Counted from the first letter of the stretch, positions 9,376-19,131 are shown. The stretch is 64,000 nucleotides of DNA from Stenotrophomonas maltophilia (GCF_006974125.1 NZ_CP037858.1:2046001-2110000); one strand, 5' to 3'. Notes: generated by a model not told the origin, from the sequence alone. A program made the numbers and translations.

Positions 9376-12300
9376 ATGAACCTGTCCGGCCCCTTCATCC
9401 GCCGCCCGATCGGCACCGCGCTGCTGGCCATCGGCCTGTTCATGGTCGGCCTGATCTGCTACCTGCGCCTGGGCGTATCGGCACTGCCGAACATCGAGAT
9501 CCCGGTGATCTTCGTGCACGCCAGCCAGTCCGGCGCGGATGCGGCGACCATGGCCTCGACAGTCACCGCGCCGCTGGAGCGCCACCTCGGCCAGCTGCCG
9601 GGCATCGACCGCATGCGCTCGTCGAGCTCGGAAGGCAGCTCGCTGGTGTTCATGATCTTCCAGAGCGGCCACAACATCGATTCGGCCGCGCTGGACGTGC
9701 AGACCGCGATCAATTCGGCGCAGGCCGACCTGCCTTCGGGCATGGGCTCGCCGATGTACCAGAAGGCGAACCCGAACGACGACCCGGTGATCGCCATCGC
9801 GCTCACCTCGCAGACGCAGTCGGCCGATGAGCTGTACAACGTCGCCGACTCGCTGCTGGCGCAGCGCATCCGCCAGATCAGCGGCGTCGCCTCGGTCGAC
9901 ATCGCCGGTGCCTCGACGCCGGCGGTACGCGTGGACGTCAACCTGCGCCTGATGAACGCGCTCGGCCTGACCGCCGATGACCTGCGCAACGCGGTGCGCG
10001 CGGCCAACGTGACCTCGCCCACCGGCTTCCTCAGCGATGGCAACACCACCACCGCGATCATCGCCAACGATTCGGTGGCACGCGCCGCCGACTTCGCCGA
10101 CCTGGTGGTCAAGACCCAGGGCGATGGCCGGGTGATCCGCCTGAAGGACATCGCCAACGTCTACGACGGCCAGCAGGACGCCTACCAGGCCGCGTGGTTC
10201 GACCACAAGCCGGCGGTGGTGATGTACGTGTTCACTCGTGCCGGCGCCAACATCGTGGAGACGGTGGACCGGGTCAAGGCACAGATCCCGACCCTGCGCG
10301 ACTACCTGCAGCCGGGCACCACGATGACGCCGTACTTCGACCGTACGCCGACCATCCGTTCCTCGCTGCATGAAGTGCAGATCACCCTGCTGATCAGCCT
10401 GGCCATGGTGGTGCTGACCATGGCGCTGTTCCTGCGCCGGCTGGCACCGACGCTGATCGCTGCGGTGACCGTTCCGCTGTCGCTGGCCGGTGCCGCGCTG
10501 GTGATGTACGTGATGGGCTTCACCCTGAACAACCTGAGCCTGCTGGCGCTGGTGATCGCGATCGGCTTCGTGGTCGACGATGCGATCGTGGTGATCGAGA
10601 ACATCATGCGCCACCTCGACGAGGGCATGCCGCGCATGCAGGCGGCACTGACCGGCGCGCGCGAGATCGGCTTCACCATCGTCTCGATCACCGCCTCGCT
10701 GGTGGCGGTGTTCATCCCGCTGCTGTTCGCCAGCGGCATGATGGGCGCGTTCTTCCGCGAGTTCACCGTCACCCTGGTGGCGGCGATCGTGGTGTCGATG
10801 ATCGTCTCGCTGACGCTGACCCCGGCGCTGTGCAGCCGCTTCCTCAGTGCCCACGATCACGCTGCGCCGCCGTCGCGCTTCGGCCGCTGGCTCGATGCCG
10901 GCCATGAACGCATGCTGCGCATCTACACGGTGTTCCTCGACTTCTCGCTGCGCCACGCGCTGCTGATGTCACTGACTCCGCTGATCCTGATCGGCGTCAC
11001 CGTCTTCCTGTTCGGCGCGGTGAAGAAGGGCGCGTTCCCGCCGCAGGACACCGGCCTGATCTGGGGTCGCGCCAACTCCAGCGCCACCGTGTCCTTCGAG
11101 GACATGGTGGCCCGCCAGCGCCGCATCACCGACATGCTGATGGCCGACCCCGCGGTGAAGACCGTGGGCGTGCGCCTGGGCAGTGGCCGCCAGGGCTCCA
11201 GCGCACAGTTCAACATCGAGCTGAAGTCGCGCAGCGACGGCCGTCGCGAAACCACCGCGCACGCACTGGCACGGTTGAGTGCCAAGGCCGACCGCTACCC
11301 CGACCTGCAGCTGCGCCTGCGTGCGATCCAGGATCTTCCCAGCAACGATGGCGGCGGTTCCAGCCAGGGCGCCCAGTACCGCATCTCGCTGCAGGGCAAC
11401 GACCTGGCATCGCTCCAGGAATGGCTGCCAAAGCTGCAGGCGGAATTGAAGAAGAACCCGAAGCTGCGCGACGTCGGCACCGACGTGGACAACGCCGGCC
11501 TGCGCCAGAACATCGAGATCGACCGCGCCAAGGCCGCGCGCCTTGGCATCACCGTCGGCGCCATCGATGGCGCGCTGTACGGTGCGTTCGGCCAGCGCCA
11601 GATCTCCACCATCTACTCCGACATCAACCAGTACAGCGTGGTGGTCAACGCCCTGCCCTCGCAGACGGCCACGCCAGCGGCGCTGGACGAGGTGTACGTG
11701 CGTGCGCGCAACGGCGACATGGTGCCGATCACCGCGGTGGCGACCCAGGTGCCGGGCCTGGCGCCATCGCAGATCACCCATGAAAACCAGTACACCACGA
11801 TGGACCTGAGCTACAACCTGGCGCCGGACGTGAGCATGGGAGAGGCCAAGGCGATCATCGATGCCACCGTGGCCGGCATGCGCATGCCGGGCGACATCCG
11901 CCTGGCCGATGACGCCGGCTTCGGCTTCAACTCCGACCCCAGCGACATGCTGATCCTGGTGTTTGCTGCGATCCTGACCGTGTACCTGGTGCTGGGCATG
12001 CTCTACGAGAGCCTGATCCATCCGGTCACCATCCTGTCCACGCTGCCGGCGGCAGGCGTGGGTGCGCTGCTGGCGCTGTTCGGTACCAACACCGAGCTGT
12101 CGGTGATCTCGATGATCGCGCTGGTGCTGCTGATCGGCATCGTCAAGAAGAACGCGATCATGATGATCGACTTCGCGCTGGTCGCGCAGCGCGAGCATGG
12201 CCTGGCACCGCGCGATGCCGCGCGCGAGGCCAGCATCGTGCGCTTCCGCCCGATCATGATGACCACGATGGTGGCGATCCTGGCGGCGGTGCCACTGGCG

Positions 12301-12498
12301 ATCGGCCTGGGCGAAGGGTCCGAGCTGCGGCGCCCGCTGGGCATCGCGATGATCGGCGGCCTGCTGTTCTCGCAGAGCCTGACCCTGCTCAGCACGCCGG
12401 CGCTGTACGTGATCTTCTCCTGCCTGGCCGAACGCTGGCGGGCACGGCGCGCACGCAAGCGCGAAGCGAAGCTGCTCAAGCGCGCGCAGCGGGCCTAG
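9376..12498 (+). CDS. smeK: RND multidrug efflux pump subunit, MdtC/SmeK-like
   Basis: A 1040-residue RND pump, the partner of the preceding gene. It carries FIRRPIGTALL at the N-terminus, the TM4 motif GFVVDDAIVVIEN, and the C-terminal GIVKKNAIMMIDF motif. It is clearly a diverged paralogue of the preceding pump. ATG at 9376 is chosen because the family begins MNLSGPFIRRP; a GTG at 9364 is an alternative. No outer-membrane channel gene follows, so a TolC-type partner must be encoded elsewhere. Confidence 0.87.
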   Translation: MNLSGPFIRRPIGTALLAIGLFMVGLICYLRLGVSALPNIEIPVIFVHASQSGADAATMASTVTAPLERHLGQLPGIDRMRSSSSEGSSLVFMIFQSGHNIDSAALDVQTAINSAQADLPSGMGSPMYQKANPNDDPVIAIALTSQTQSADELYNVADSLLAQRIRQISGVASVDIAGASTPAVRVDVNLRLMNALGLTADDLRNAVRAANVTSPTGFLSDGNTTTAIIANDSVARAADFADLVVKTQGDGRVIRLKDIANVYDGQQDAYQAAWFDHKPAVVMYVFTRAGANIVETVDRVKAQIPTLRDYLQPGTTMTPYFDRTPTIRSSLHEVQITLLISLAMVVLTMALFLRRLAPTLIAAVTVPLSLAGAALVMYVMGFTLNNLSLLALVIAIGFVVDDAIVVIENIMRHLDEGMPRMQAALTGAREIGFTIVSITASLVAVFIPLLFASGMMGAFFREFTVTLVAAIVVSMIVSLTLTPALCSRFLSAHDHAAPPSRFGRWLDAGHERMLRIYTVFLDFSLRHALLMSLTPLILIGVTVFLFGAVKKGAFPPQDTGLIWGRANSSATVSFEDMVARQRRITDMLMADPAVKTVGVRLGSGRQGSSAQFNIELKSRSDGRRETTAHALARLSAKADRYPDLQLRLRAIQDLPSNDGGGSSQGAQYRISLQGNDLASLQEWLPKLQAELKKNPKLRDVGTDVDNAGLRQNIEIDRAKAARLGITVGAIDGALYGAFGQRQISTIYSDINQYSVVVNALPSQTATPAALDEVYVRARNGDMVPITAVATQVPGLAPSQITHENQYTTMDLSYNLAPDVSMGEAKAIIDATVAGMRMPGDIRLADDAGFGFNSDPSDMLILVFAAILTVYLVLGMLYESLIHPVTILSTLPAAGVGALLALFGTNTELSVISMIALVLLIGIVKKNAIMMIDFALVAQREHGLAPRDAAREASIVRFRPIMMTTMVAILAAVPLAIGLGEGSELRRPLGIAMIGGLLFSQSLTLLSTPALYVIFSCLAERWRARRARKREAKLLKRAQRA

Positions 12499-12506
12499 AA
12501 GGGCCC

Positions 12507-12595
12507 ATCCACGCATGGCGTGGATCTACGGGTGGTGCCGGCCGCTGGCCGGCTTTCTCCGTACGGCGAATCTGCCGGCCAGCGGCCGGCACTAC
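12507..12595. repeat. Three SMAG REP palindromes after the efflux operon
   Basis: Copies lie at 12507-12529 (minus orientation), 12532-12553 (plus) and 12574-12595 (minus), directly behind the last pump stop codon. They may act as a 3' mRNA-stabilising hairpin cluster; no T-run is present. Confidence 0.87.
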
Positions 12596-12663
12596 TCCTG
12601 CGCAGGCTGTCCCCTTCACCCCGCACCCGCAATAATGGTGGAAGACCCTTCCACCGAGCCTGC

Positions 12664-14841
12664 ATGCCCGCCCGCCAATCCCGCCTCAGCCGCCTGTGGG
12701 CCCATGAGAAGGCCAGTTATGGCCTGCGCGTGTTCATCGCACTGACCGCAGCGCTTGCCGTGTGCTGGCAGCTGGATGCGCTGAGCGCCCTGCCCGGCGT
12801 TTTCCTCGGCATCATCGCCAGCGCCATCGCCGAGACCGACGACAACTGGTGGGGCCGGACCAAGGCCGTGGCGCTGTCACTGCTGTGCTTCTGCATCGCC
12901 GCGGCGTCGGTGATCTGGCTGTTCCCCTGGCCGTGGATCTTCATCGGCGCGCTGGCACTGTCCACCTTCTGCCTGACCCTGCTCGGCGCGCTCGGCGAGC
13001 GCTACGCATCCATCGCCCAGGCCACGGTAACGCTGGCCATCTACACCATGATCGGCCTGGAGCAGCATGGCGCCACCGATCTGCACAGCGCGCTGGACGC
13101 CGTCAGCCACCTGCTGGCGGGTGCCGTCTGGTACGGACTGCTGTCGATCCTGTGGACCGCACTGTTCGCCAACCGCCCGGTGCGTGAGCGCGTGGCGCGG
13201 CTCTACATCGAACTGGGCCGCTACCTGCAGCTGAAGGCCGCCCTGTTCGAGCCGGTACGTGAGGCCGACCTGCAACGCCGCCAGCTCGATCTGGCCGAGC
13301 AGAACCGGCGCGTGGTCGGCGCGTTGAACGAGGCCAAAACGGCGATCCTGGCCCGCTTCGGCCGCTCCGGCAGGCCCGGGGTGAACTCCGGCCTGTACCT
13401 GCGCCTGTATTACATGGCGCAGGATTTCCACGAGCGCGCCAGTTCCTCGCACTACCCGTACGGCGCCCTGGTCGACGCCTTCTTCCACAGTGACGTGCTG
13501 TACCGCTGCCAGCGCCTGCTCGACCTGCAGGGCCAGGCCTGCGCGCGGCTGGGCGAGGCGATCCGCCTGCGCCGTCCGTTCGTGTATGGCGAAAGCAACC
13601 AGCAGGCCGGACGCGACCTGGCCGATGCGCTGGCCTACCTGCGCGACCAGCAGCGCCCGCAGTGGCAGCGCCTGCTGGGTTCGCTGGACCTGCTGGTGCA
13701 CAACCTGCGCAGCATCGAGCGCCGCCTGCTGGACGCCGAACGCTCCGAGGCCAGCCTCGACAATGTCGATACGCGCCTGCGCGACAGCAACCCGCACACC
13801 CTGCGCGAGATGGGCGTGCGCCTGCGCCAGCAGCTCACGCCCGGCTCGGTGCTGTTCCGCCATGGCCTGCGCATGGCGCTGGCACTGATCGCCGGTTTCG
13901 CGGCCATCCGGCTGTTCAACGCACAGAACGGCTCGTGGGTGCTGCTGACGATCGTATTCGTGTGCCGGCCCAACTTCGGCGCCACCCGCCAGCGCCTGGC
14001 CCAGCGCATCGTTGGTACCGTGGCCGGCCTCGTGCTCACCTGGGCGCTGCTGCAGCTGTTCCCGCAGCTGCACGTGCAGCTGCTGATCGCGCTGCTGTCG
14101 GCGCTGCTGTTCTTCTTCACCCGTACCGATCGCTACCTGGTGGCATCGGCGGCGATCACCGTGATGGCCCTGACCTGCTTCAACCTGATCGGCGATGGCT
14201 TCGTGCTGATCGTGCCGCGCATGGTCGATACGCTGCTGGGCTGCGCGATCGCCGCCGCCGCCGCGTTCCTGATCCTGCCCGACTGGCAGGGCCGCCAGCT
14301 GCATCGGGTGCTGGCGCGGGTGCTGGATACCGCCGCGCGCTACCTCGATTCGGTGCTGGGCCAGTACCGCAGCGGCATGCGCGATGACCTGGCCTACCGC
14401 ATCGCCCGCCGCGACATGCACAACGCCGACGCCGCGCTGTCCACCGCACTGTCGAACATGCTGCGCGAACCCGGCCACGTGCGCCGCAACCTGGATGCCG
14501 GCTTCCACTTCCTGGCCCTCTCCAACACGCTGCTTGGGCACTTGTCGGCGCTGGGTGCGCACCGCGACCAGGTGGACAGCTACGCCGGCGATCCACTGGC
14601 CTTGGCCGCCGGTGATCGCGTGCGAAAGGCACTGCAGCAGCTGGCGGCGGCGCTGACCGCACGACAGCAGGTCGCGGAAGATGACAACGACGCCGACCGC
14701 GCAGTGGCCGCTGAGCTGGAACAGATCGATGAGGCGATGCCACCGAAGCTGCAGCTGATCCGCACGCAGATGGCGCTGGTGCTGCGGATGCTGCCGAAGG
14801 TGCGGGCGGCGGCGAATGAGGCGGTGCGTACGCTCACCTGA
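12664..14841 (+). CDS. FUSC/YccS-type integral membrane protein
   Basis: A 725-residue inner-membrane protein of the YccS/YhfK (FUSC) family, related to aromatic acid exporters. It has two blocks of about five to six transmembrane helices (about residues 15-165 and 395-545), each followed by a long cytoplasmic helical region. The second block includes the FVCRPNFGATRQRLAQRIVGT motif typical of the family. Start ATG at 12664 (MPARQSRLSRLW) places the first helix at the usual distance; longer frames upstream run through REP sequence. Transported substrate unknown. Monocistronic. Confidence 0.88.
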   Translation: MPARQSRLSRLWAHEKASYGLRVFIALTAALAVCWQLDALSALPGVFLGIIASAIAETDDNWWGRTKAVALSLLCFCIAAASVIWLFPWPWIFIGALALSTFCLTLLGALGERYASIAQATVTLAIYTMIGLEQHGATDLHSALDAVSHLLAGAVWYGLLSILWTALFANRPVRERVARLYIELGRYLQLKAALFEPVREADLQRRQLDLAEQNRRVVGALNEAKTAILARFGRSGRPGVNSGLYLRLYYMAQDFHERASSSHYPYGALVDAFFHSDVLYRCQRLLDLQGQACARLGEAIRLRRPFVYGESNQQAGRDLADALAYLRDQQRPQWQRLLGSLDLLVHNLRSIERRLLDAERSEASLDNVDTRLRDSNPHTLREMGVRLRQQLTPGSVLFRHGLRMALALIAGFAAIRLFNAQNGSWVLLTIVFVCRPNFGATRQRLAQRIVGTVAGLVLTWALLQLFPQLHVQLLIALLSALLFFFTRTDRYLVASAAITVMALTCFNLIGDGFVLIVPRMVDTLLGCAIAAAAAFLILPDWQGRQLHRVLARVLDTAARYLDSVLGQYRSGMRDDLAYRIARRDMHNADAALSTALSNMLREPGHVRRNLDAGFHFLALSNTLLGHLSALGAHRDQVDSYAGDPLALAAGDRVRKALQQLAAALTARQQVAEDDNDADRAVAAELEQIDEAMPPKLQLIRTQMALVLRMLPKVRAAANEAVRTLT

Positions 14842-14848
14842 CAACGTG

Positions 14849-14904
14849 CCGCTGGGCATGGCCCGGCGCTACCGGTGCTGCATCCACGCATGGCGTGGAT
14901 CTAC
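14849..14904. repeat. Two SMAG-like palindromes
   Basis: A variant palindrome (gctgggcatggcccggc core) at about 14849-14872 and a standard minus-orientation copy at 14882-14904 lie between the FUSC gene and the SDR gene. Confidence 0.8.
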
Positions 14905-14997
14905 TGTGCCGTGCGCAACAGCGCGTTGCGCCTGGCGCTGCATCCCGATCACGTTTCCGCGCGGATACTGGGTGATCCCCTGCTCCTGGACTCCCCC

Positions 14998-15792
14998 ATG
15001 AAGATCGAACTCGCCGGCCGCACCGCGCTGGTCACCGCTTCCACCGCCGGCATCGGCCTGGCGATCGCGCAGGGCCTTGCCGCAGCGGGCGCGCGGGTCA
15101 TTCTCAATGGCCGCAGCACCGACAGCGTCGAACGTGCCCGCCTGCGCCTGCTCGCCTCCGTTCCGGGTGCCGAGGTGACCGGCGTCGCCGCCGACCTCTC
15201 CGATGCGGCCGGCGTCGACACGCTGCTGGCCGGCCTGCCCACGGTCGACATCCTGGTCAACAACGCCGGCATCTTCGGCCCCGAGGACTTCTTCGAGACT
15301 GAAGACGCCACCTGGGAGCGTTACTGGCAGACCAACGTGATGTCCGGCGTGCGCCTGTCGCGTGCGCTGCTGCCGGCGATGGTGGCAGCTGGTTGGGGCC
15401 GCGTGCTGTTCATTTCCTCCGAATCGGCACGCAACATTCCCGCCGACATGATCCATTACGGCGTCAGCAAGACCGCGCAGCTGTCGCTGTCGCGCGGCCT
15501 GGCCAAGCGCGTGGCCGGCAGTGGCGTCACCGTCAACGCGGTGCTGCCCGGCCCGACCCTGTCCGACGGCTTCGCGGCGATGTTCGAAGATGAACGCCAG
15601 CGCAGTGGCAAGCCGCTGGAGCAGATCGGCCGCGAGTTTGTGATGGCACACCGGCCGTCTTCGGTGATCCAGCGCACTGCCACGGTCGAGGAAGTGGCCA
15701 ACATGGTGGTGTACCTGGCCTCGCCGCAGGCTTCGGCCACGTCCGGTGCGGCACTGCGCGTGGATGGCGGCGTGGTCGACGATATCGTCTGA
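14998..15792 (+). CDS. Short-chain dehydrogenase/reductase
   Basis: A 264-residue NAD(P)-dependent oxidoreductase of the classical SDR family. The Rossmann motif is VTASTAGIGLA near residue 13 (a variant of TGxxxGIG with Ala for the first Gly), NNAG (around residue 89) is present, and the catalytic Ser and YxxxK are seen as FISSES and YGVSK. ATG at 14998 was chosen because upstream sequence is a REP. The variant nucleotide-binding loop is found in several SDR subfamilies, so activity is still likely. Substrate unknown. It may be read with the downstream flippase/acyltransferase gene, 140 bases away, but REPs intervene. Confidence 0.88.
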   Translation: MKIELAGRTALVTASTAGIGLAIAQGLAAAGARVILNGRSTDSVERARLRLLASVPGAEVTGVAADLSDAAGVDTLLAGLPTVDILVNNAGIFGPEDFFETEDATWERYWQTNVMSGVRLSRALLPAMVAAGWGRVLFISSESARNIPADMIHYGVSKTAQLSLSRGLAKRVAGSGVTVNAVLPGPTLSDGFAAMFEDERQRSGKPLEQIGREFVMAHRPSSVIQRTATVEEVANMVVYLASPQASATSGAALRVDGGVVDDIV

Positions 15793-15807
15793 GACCTTCA
15801 GGCCGAG

Positions 15808-15869
15808 TGCGGACCAACGGTCCGCACCCACCGCCATGGGGTCTGGGCAGATCCACGCCATGCGTGGAT
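15808..15869. repeat. Two palindromes: gtgcggacc type and SMAG type
   Basis: A tgcggacc-aac-ggtccgca palindrome (15808-15826) is followed by a SMAG-type palindrome headed by GCAG (15847-15869). Confidence 0.8.
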
Positions 15870-15932
15870 GCGCCCCACCGCAGTCCCGACACACGGGCAG
15901 GAATGCTAGGCTGCGCCGGTCAAGGAGGCTCC

Positions 15933-17822
15933 ATGTCCGGTCACAACCAGTTCGCCCTGCTGCGCCAGCGCCGTTTCCTGCCGTTCTTCGTCGTCCAGGC
16001 GCTCGGAGCGTTCAACGACAACGTGTACCGGCAGGCGATCATCAGCATGTTGCTGTTCATGGCCGTGCCGGAGGAAGAACTGGGGCTGTATGCCACGCTG
16101 GCACCTGCCATCTTCATCCTGCCGTACTTCCTGTTCTCGGCACTGGCCGGGCAGATCGCCGACAAACTGGAAAAATCGCGGCTGATCGTGATCACCACCA
16201 CCATGGAGATCGTGATCATGTCGCTGGCGGCCACCGGCTTCCTCACCCAGAGCCTGCCGGTGCTGCTGGTCGCCTTGTTCTGCACCGGCATGCAGTCAAC
16301 CCTGTTCGGCCCGGTGAAGTACTCGGTGCTGCCCTCGGTGCTCAAGCCCGAAGAGCTGACCGGCGGCAACGGTCTGGTTGAAATGGGCACCTCGATGTCG
16401 ATCCTCTCCGGCATGATCGTCGGCGGCCTGGTGTTCACCGTGGCCGGCAGCCACGGCACGGTGGTGGCCGCCTGCGCGATCATCGGCCTGGCGATCTGCG
16501 GCAACATCGCCGCGCGCCTGATTCCCAAGGTCGATGCCGGCGACCCTAGCCTGAAGATCAACTGGAACCCGCTGCCGGAGTCACTGGCGGTGCTGCGCAT
16601 GGCGCGCCAGCAGAAGGCAGTGCGCAATTCAATCCTGGGCGTGTCCTGGTTCTGGTTCGTCGGCACCGTGCTGACCTCGCAGCTGCCGGCCTATGCCGTG
16701 ACCAACCTCGGCGGTGAGCCAACTCTGTACATCTTTGCGCTGGCCCTGTTCTCGGTCGGCACCGGCATCGGCTCGCTGCTGTGCGAGAAGCTGTCGGCAC
16801 GCACGGTGGAGATCGGCCTGGTTCCGTTGGGCGCGTTCGGCATGACCGCGTTCCTGCTCGACCTGTACTTCGCCCGCAGTGGCGAAGCGACGGTGCACGG
16901 ACTGACCATCGGAACGTTCCTGCAGCAGCCGGGCAGCATCCGCATCGTCATCGATCTGATCGGCATCGGCCTGTTCACCGGCATCTTCGTGGTGCCGCTG
17001 TTCGCGCTGATCCAGAGCCGCACACCGAAGGCGCAGATGTCGCGCGTGTTCGCCGCACTGAGCATCCAGAATTCCGGCTTCATCGTCGGCGCAGCCCTGC
17101 TGTCACTGGCCGCGCACAAGCTGCTGCACTGGACCATTCCGCAGCAGTTCCTGGCGCTGGCCATCGCCAACGCACTGGTGGCGATCTACATCTTCACCAT
17201 CGTCCCCGAATTCCTGATGCGCTTCCTCAGCTGGCTGATGGTGCGCACCCTGTACCGCCTGCGTCCGCACGGCATCGAAGCGAACGTTCCCGACGAGGGC
17301 GCCGCGCTGCTGGTCTGCAACCATGTCAGCTACATGGACGCACTGATCCTGTCGGCGACGATTCCGCGCCCGGTGCGCTTCGTCATGTACTACAAGATCT
17401 TCAACATCCCGGTGATGCGCTGGATCTTCCGTACCGCCAAGGCGATCCCGATCGCCGGTGCGCGCGAAGACCCGGCGTTGATGCAGCGCGCGTTCGATGA
17501 CATCGACGCAGCACTGGCCGAGGGCGAGCTGGTCTGCATCTTCCCGGAAGGTGCATTGACCAAGGATGGTGCGATGGCACCGTTCAAATCCGGCGTCGAG
17601 AAGATCCTCGAGCGGCGTCCGGTGCCGGTGGTGCCGATGGCCCTGCGCGGGATGTGGTCGAGCATGTGGAGCCGGCGCGACAGCCGCCTCGGCCGCATGC
17701 GCGTGCCGCGCCGTTTCCGCGCCACCGTCGAAGTGGTGGCGGCACCGGCCGTGGATGGCCACACCGCCAACGCCCAGGCGTTGGAAGCCCAGGTGCGGGC
17801 CCTGCGCGGCGATCACGCCTGA
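15933..17822 (+). CDS. Fused lysophospholipid transporter (LplT-like MFS) and 1-acylglycerol-phosphate acyltransferase
   Basis: A 629-residue two-part protein. Residues 1-410 are an MFS transporter resembling LplT, with the start FLPFFVVQALGAFNDNVYRQA typical of that group. Residues about 430-629 are a PlsC-type acyltransferase with NHVSYMD (the HX4D catalytic motif) and FPEGALTKDG. In E. coli LplT flips lysophospholipids inward and Aas re-acylates them; this protein joins the two activities on one chain but lacks the acyl-ACP synthetase half of Aas. The ATG at 15933 has a strong AAGGAGG 5 bases upstream. Role: lysophospholipid recycling at the inner membrane (inferred). Confidence 0.87.
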   Translation: MSGHNQFALLRQRRFLPFFVVQALGAFNDNVYRQAIISMLLFMAVPEEELGLYATLAPAIFILPYFLFSALAGQIADKLEKSRLIVITTTMEIVIMSLAATGFLTQSLPVLLVALFCTGMQSTLFGPVKYSVLPSVLKPEELTGGNGLVEMGTSMSILSGMIVGGLVFTVAGSHGTVVAACAIIGLAICGNIAARLIPKVDAGDPSLKINWNPLPESLAVLRMARQQKAVRNSILGVSWFWFVGTVLTSQLPAYAVTNLGGEPTLYIFALALFSVGTGIGSLLCEKLSARTVEIGLVPLGAFGMTAFLLDLYFARSGEATVHGLTIGTFLQQPGSIRIVIDLIGIGLFTGIFVVPLFALIQSRTPKAQMSRVFAALSIQNSGFIVGAALLSLAAHKLLHWTIPQQFLALAIANALVAIYIFTIVPEFLMRFLSWLMVRTLYRLRPHGIEANVPDEGAALLVCNHVSYMDALILSATIPRPVRFVMYYKIFNIPVMRWIFRTAKAIPIAGAREDPALMQRAFDDIDAALAEGELVCIFPEGALTKDGAMAPFKSGVEKILERRPVPVVPMALRGMWSSMWSRRDSRLGRMRVPRRFRATVEVVAAPAVDGHTANAQALEAQVRALRGDHA

Positions 17823-18004
17823 CGCAACCGGCCCGCCAGGCGGGCCCGGCAACCTCCCCCACATACGTCACCGTCCAGTGGCGTACGCGACATGTCGTGA
17901 CTGTAAACGCATACATGCAACGCCGGTTGCGGTAGATTACGCACCCACAGGGGGGAGGTCCGGCCGATTCACCAAGGCCGGCCACCAAGGAATGGAGTCT
18001 CGCT

Positions 18005-18292
18005 TTGAATCAACCACCACCGCTCAGCCGTCCGGTCTACATCCCCAACCATCTGGTCTGGGCGATCCTGACGACGCTGTTCTGCTGCCTGCCGTTGGGC
18101 GTGGTGTCGATCGTCTATGCCTCCCAGGTCGATGGCCGTCGCGCGGCCGGCGACCTGCCGGGGGCTTACAGCGCGTCGCGCAAGGCGGGCTGGTGGGCAG
18201 TGGCTTCGGCCGTGGCCCTGCCGGTCCTGTTGCTGTTGTGGCTCGGGCTGTTCGGCGGCTTGGCCGTACTGGGCGCTCTTTCCGACCAATGA
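18005..18292 (+). CDS. CD225/dispanin-domain small membrane protein 1
   Basis: A 95-residue protein with two hydrophobic helices (about 17-38 and 62-88) and the dispanin/CD225 signature NHLVWAILTTLFCCLPLGVVSIVYA plus a short basic loop with DGRRAAGDLPGA. The family includes the animal IFITM proteins; bacterial functions are largely unknown. Start is TTG at 18005 with GGAG 7 bases upstream. It is followed 34 bases later by a paralogue, so the two are one operon. Confidence 0.87.
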   Translation: MNQPPPLSRPVYIPNHLVWAILTTLFCCLPLGVVSIVYASQVDGRRAAGDLPGAYSASRKAGWWAVASAVALPVLLLLWLGLFGGLAVLGALSDQ

Positions 18293-18326
18293 TTCACCAC
18301 CACCACCCATCAAGGAGCTTGAACCC

Positions 18327-18605
18327 ATGAATACCGCTACTCCGCAGGTCCCGAACAATCTGGTCTGGGCCATCCTGACCACCCTGTTCTGCTGCCTGCC
18401 GGCCGGCATCGTGTCGATCGTCTACGCTGCACAGGTCAACGGCAAGCTGGCCGCTGGCGACATCGCCGGCGCCCAGGATTCGGCTGCCAAGGCCAAGAAG
18501 TGGGCCATCTGGTCGGCCATCGCCTGGGCCGTGCTGGTCGTGCTGTACGTGCTGTTCTTCGTTGTGCTCGGCGGCATGGGCGCGATGAGCAACAGCGGCT
18601 ACTGA
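18327..18605 (+). CDS. CD225/dispanin-domain small membrane protein 2
   Basis: A 92-residue paralogue of the preceding protein: the segment NLVWAILTTLFCCLPAGIVS is almost identical, followed by VNGKLAAGDIAGAQDSAAKAKKW and a second transmembrane helix. ATG at 18327 has AAGGAG 11 bases upstream. Bacterial proteins with this motif often occur as small tandem families in membranes; function unknown. A hairpin terminator follows. Confidence 0.87.
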   Translation: MNTATPQVPNNLVWAILTTLFCCLPAGIVSIVYAAQVNGKLAAGDIAGAQDSAAKAKKWAIWSAIAWAVLVVLYVLFFVVLGGMGAMSNSGY

Positions 18606-18616
18606 TACGCCTGGAC

Positions 18617-18640
18617 GGATCCGGCGCCTGCGCCGGATCC
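18617..18640 (+). terminator. Probable terminator after the CD225 pair
   Basis: A perfect 10-bp stem (18617-18626 with 18631-18640) with a CCTG loop followed by GTTGTTG. It ends 8 bases before the next ATG, so it could also attenuate the DUF2752 gene. The U-tract is poor. Confidence 0.6.
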
Positions 18641-18648
18641 GTTGTTGC

Positions 18649-19074
18649 ATGTCTGCGCTTCCCATCCGTTCCCGACTCGCCCGCTGGGCGCCGCTGCTGG
18701 TTTCCGCCGGCCTGGCCGCAGGTGCCACGGTGGTGCTGCGCAACGTCAATCCGTATGTCGCCGGCAATCCCCTGCCGAGCTGCCCGCTGTACGCCCTGAC
18801 CGGCCTGTACTGCCCGGGCTGTGGCAGCACGCGCTGCCTGTATTCCCTGGTCCACTTCGACCTGCCCGGCGCGATGGCGATGAACCCGTTGCTGGTCATC
18901 AGCCTGCCGTTCCTGCTGCTGATGCTGCTGAACATCGCCGGCATCCGGCCGCGTGTGCTCGACCCGCTGATGCGGGTACTGGCCAATCCCACGTTCTGGC
19001 TCTGGGTGCTGCCCGGGTATGCGCTGCTGCGCAACCTGCCGTGGGCACCGTTCAACGCGCTGGCACCGATCTAG
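18649..19074 (+). CDS. DUF2752 membrane protein
   Basis: A 141-residue membrane protein with the DUF2752 signature (CPLYALTGLYCPGCGSTR, residues about 45-62), in which a CPGCG motif follows the first transmembrane segment. Three predicted helices (about 14-30, 80-99, 111-130). ATG at 18649 is close behind a hairpin. Function unknown; such genes often lie beside CD225-domain genes, as here. Confidence 0.86.
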   Translation: MSALPIRSRLARWAPLLVSAGLAAGATVVLRNVNPYVAGNPLPSCPLYALTGLYCPGCGSTRCLYSLVHFDLPGAMAMNPLLVISLPFLLLMLLNIAGIRPRVLDPLMRVLANPTFWLWVLPGYALLRNLPWAPFNALAPI

Positions 19075-19131
19075 GTTTCCAGCCAACGGCGCAGCCCCTC
19101 GTGGTGGGCGGCGTTCGTCGATCATGGGGTT

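Noticed and set aside
7266..9443. Long minus-strand frame opposite the first RND pump
   Set aside because: It is antisense to a confident RND gene, shows no family motif, and is dominated by Gln, His and Arg.
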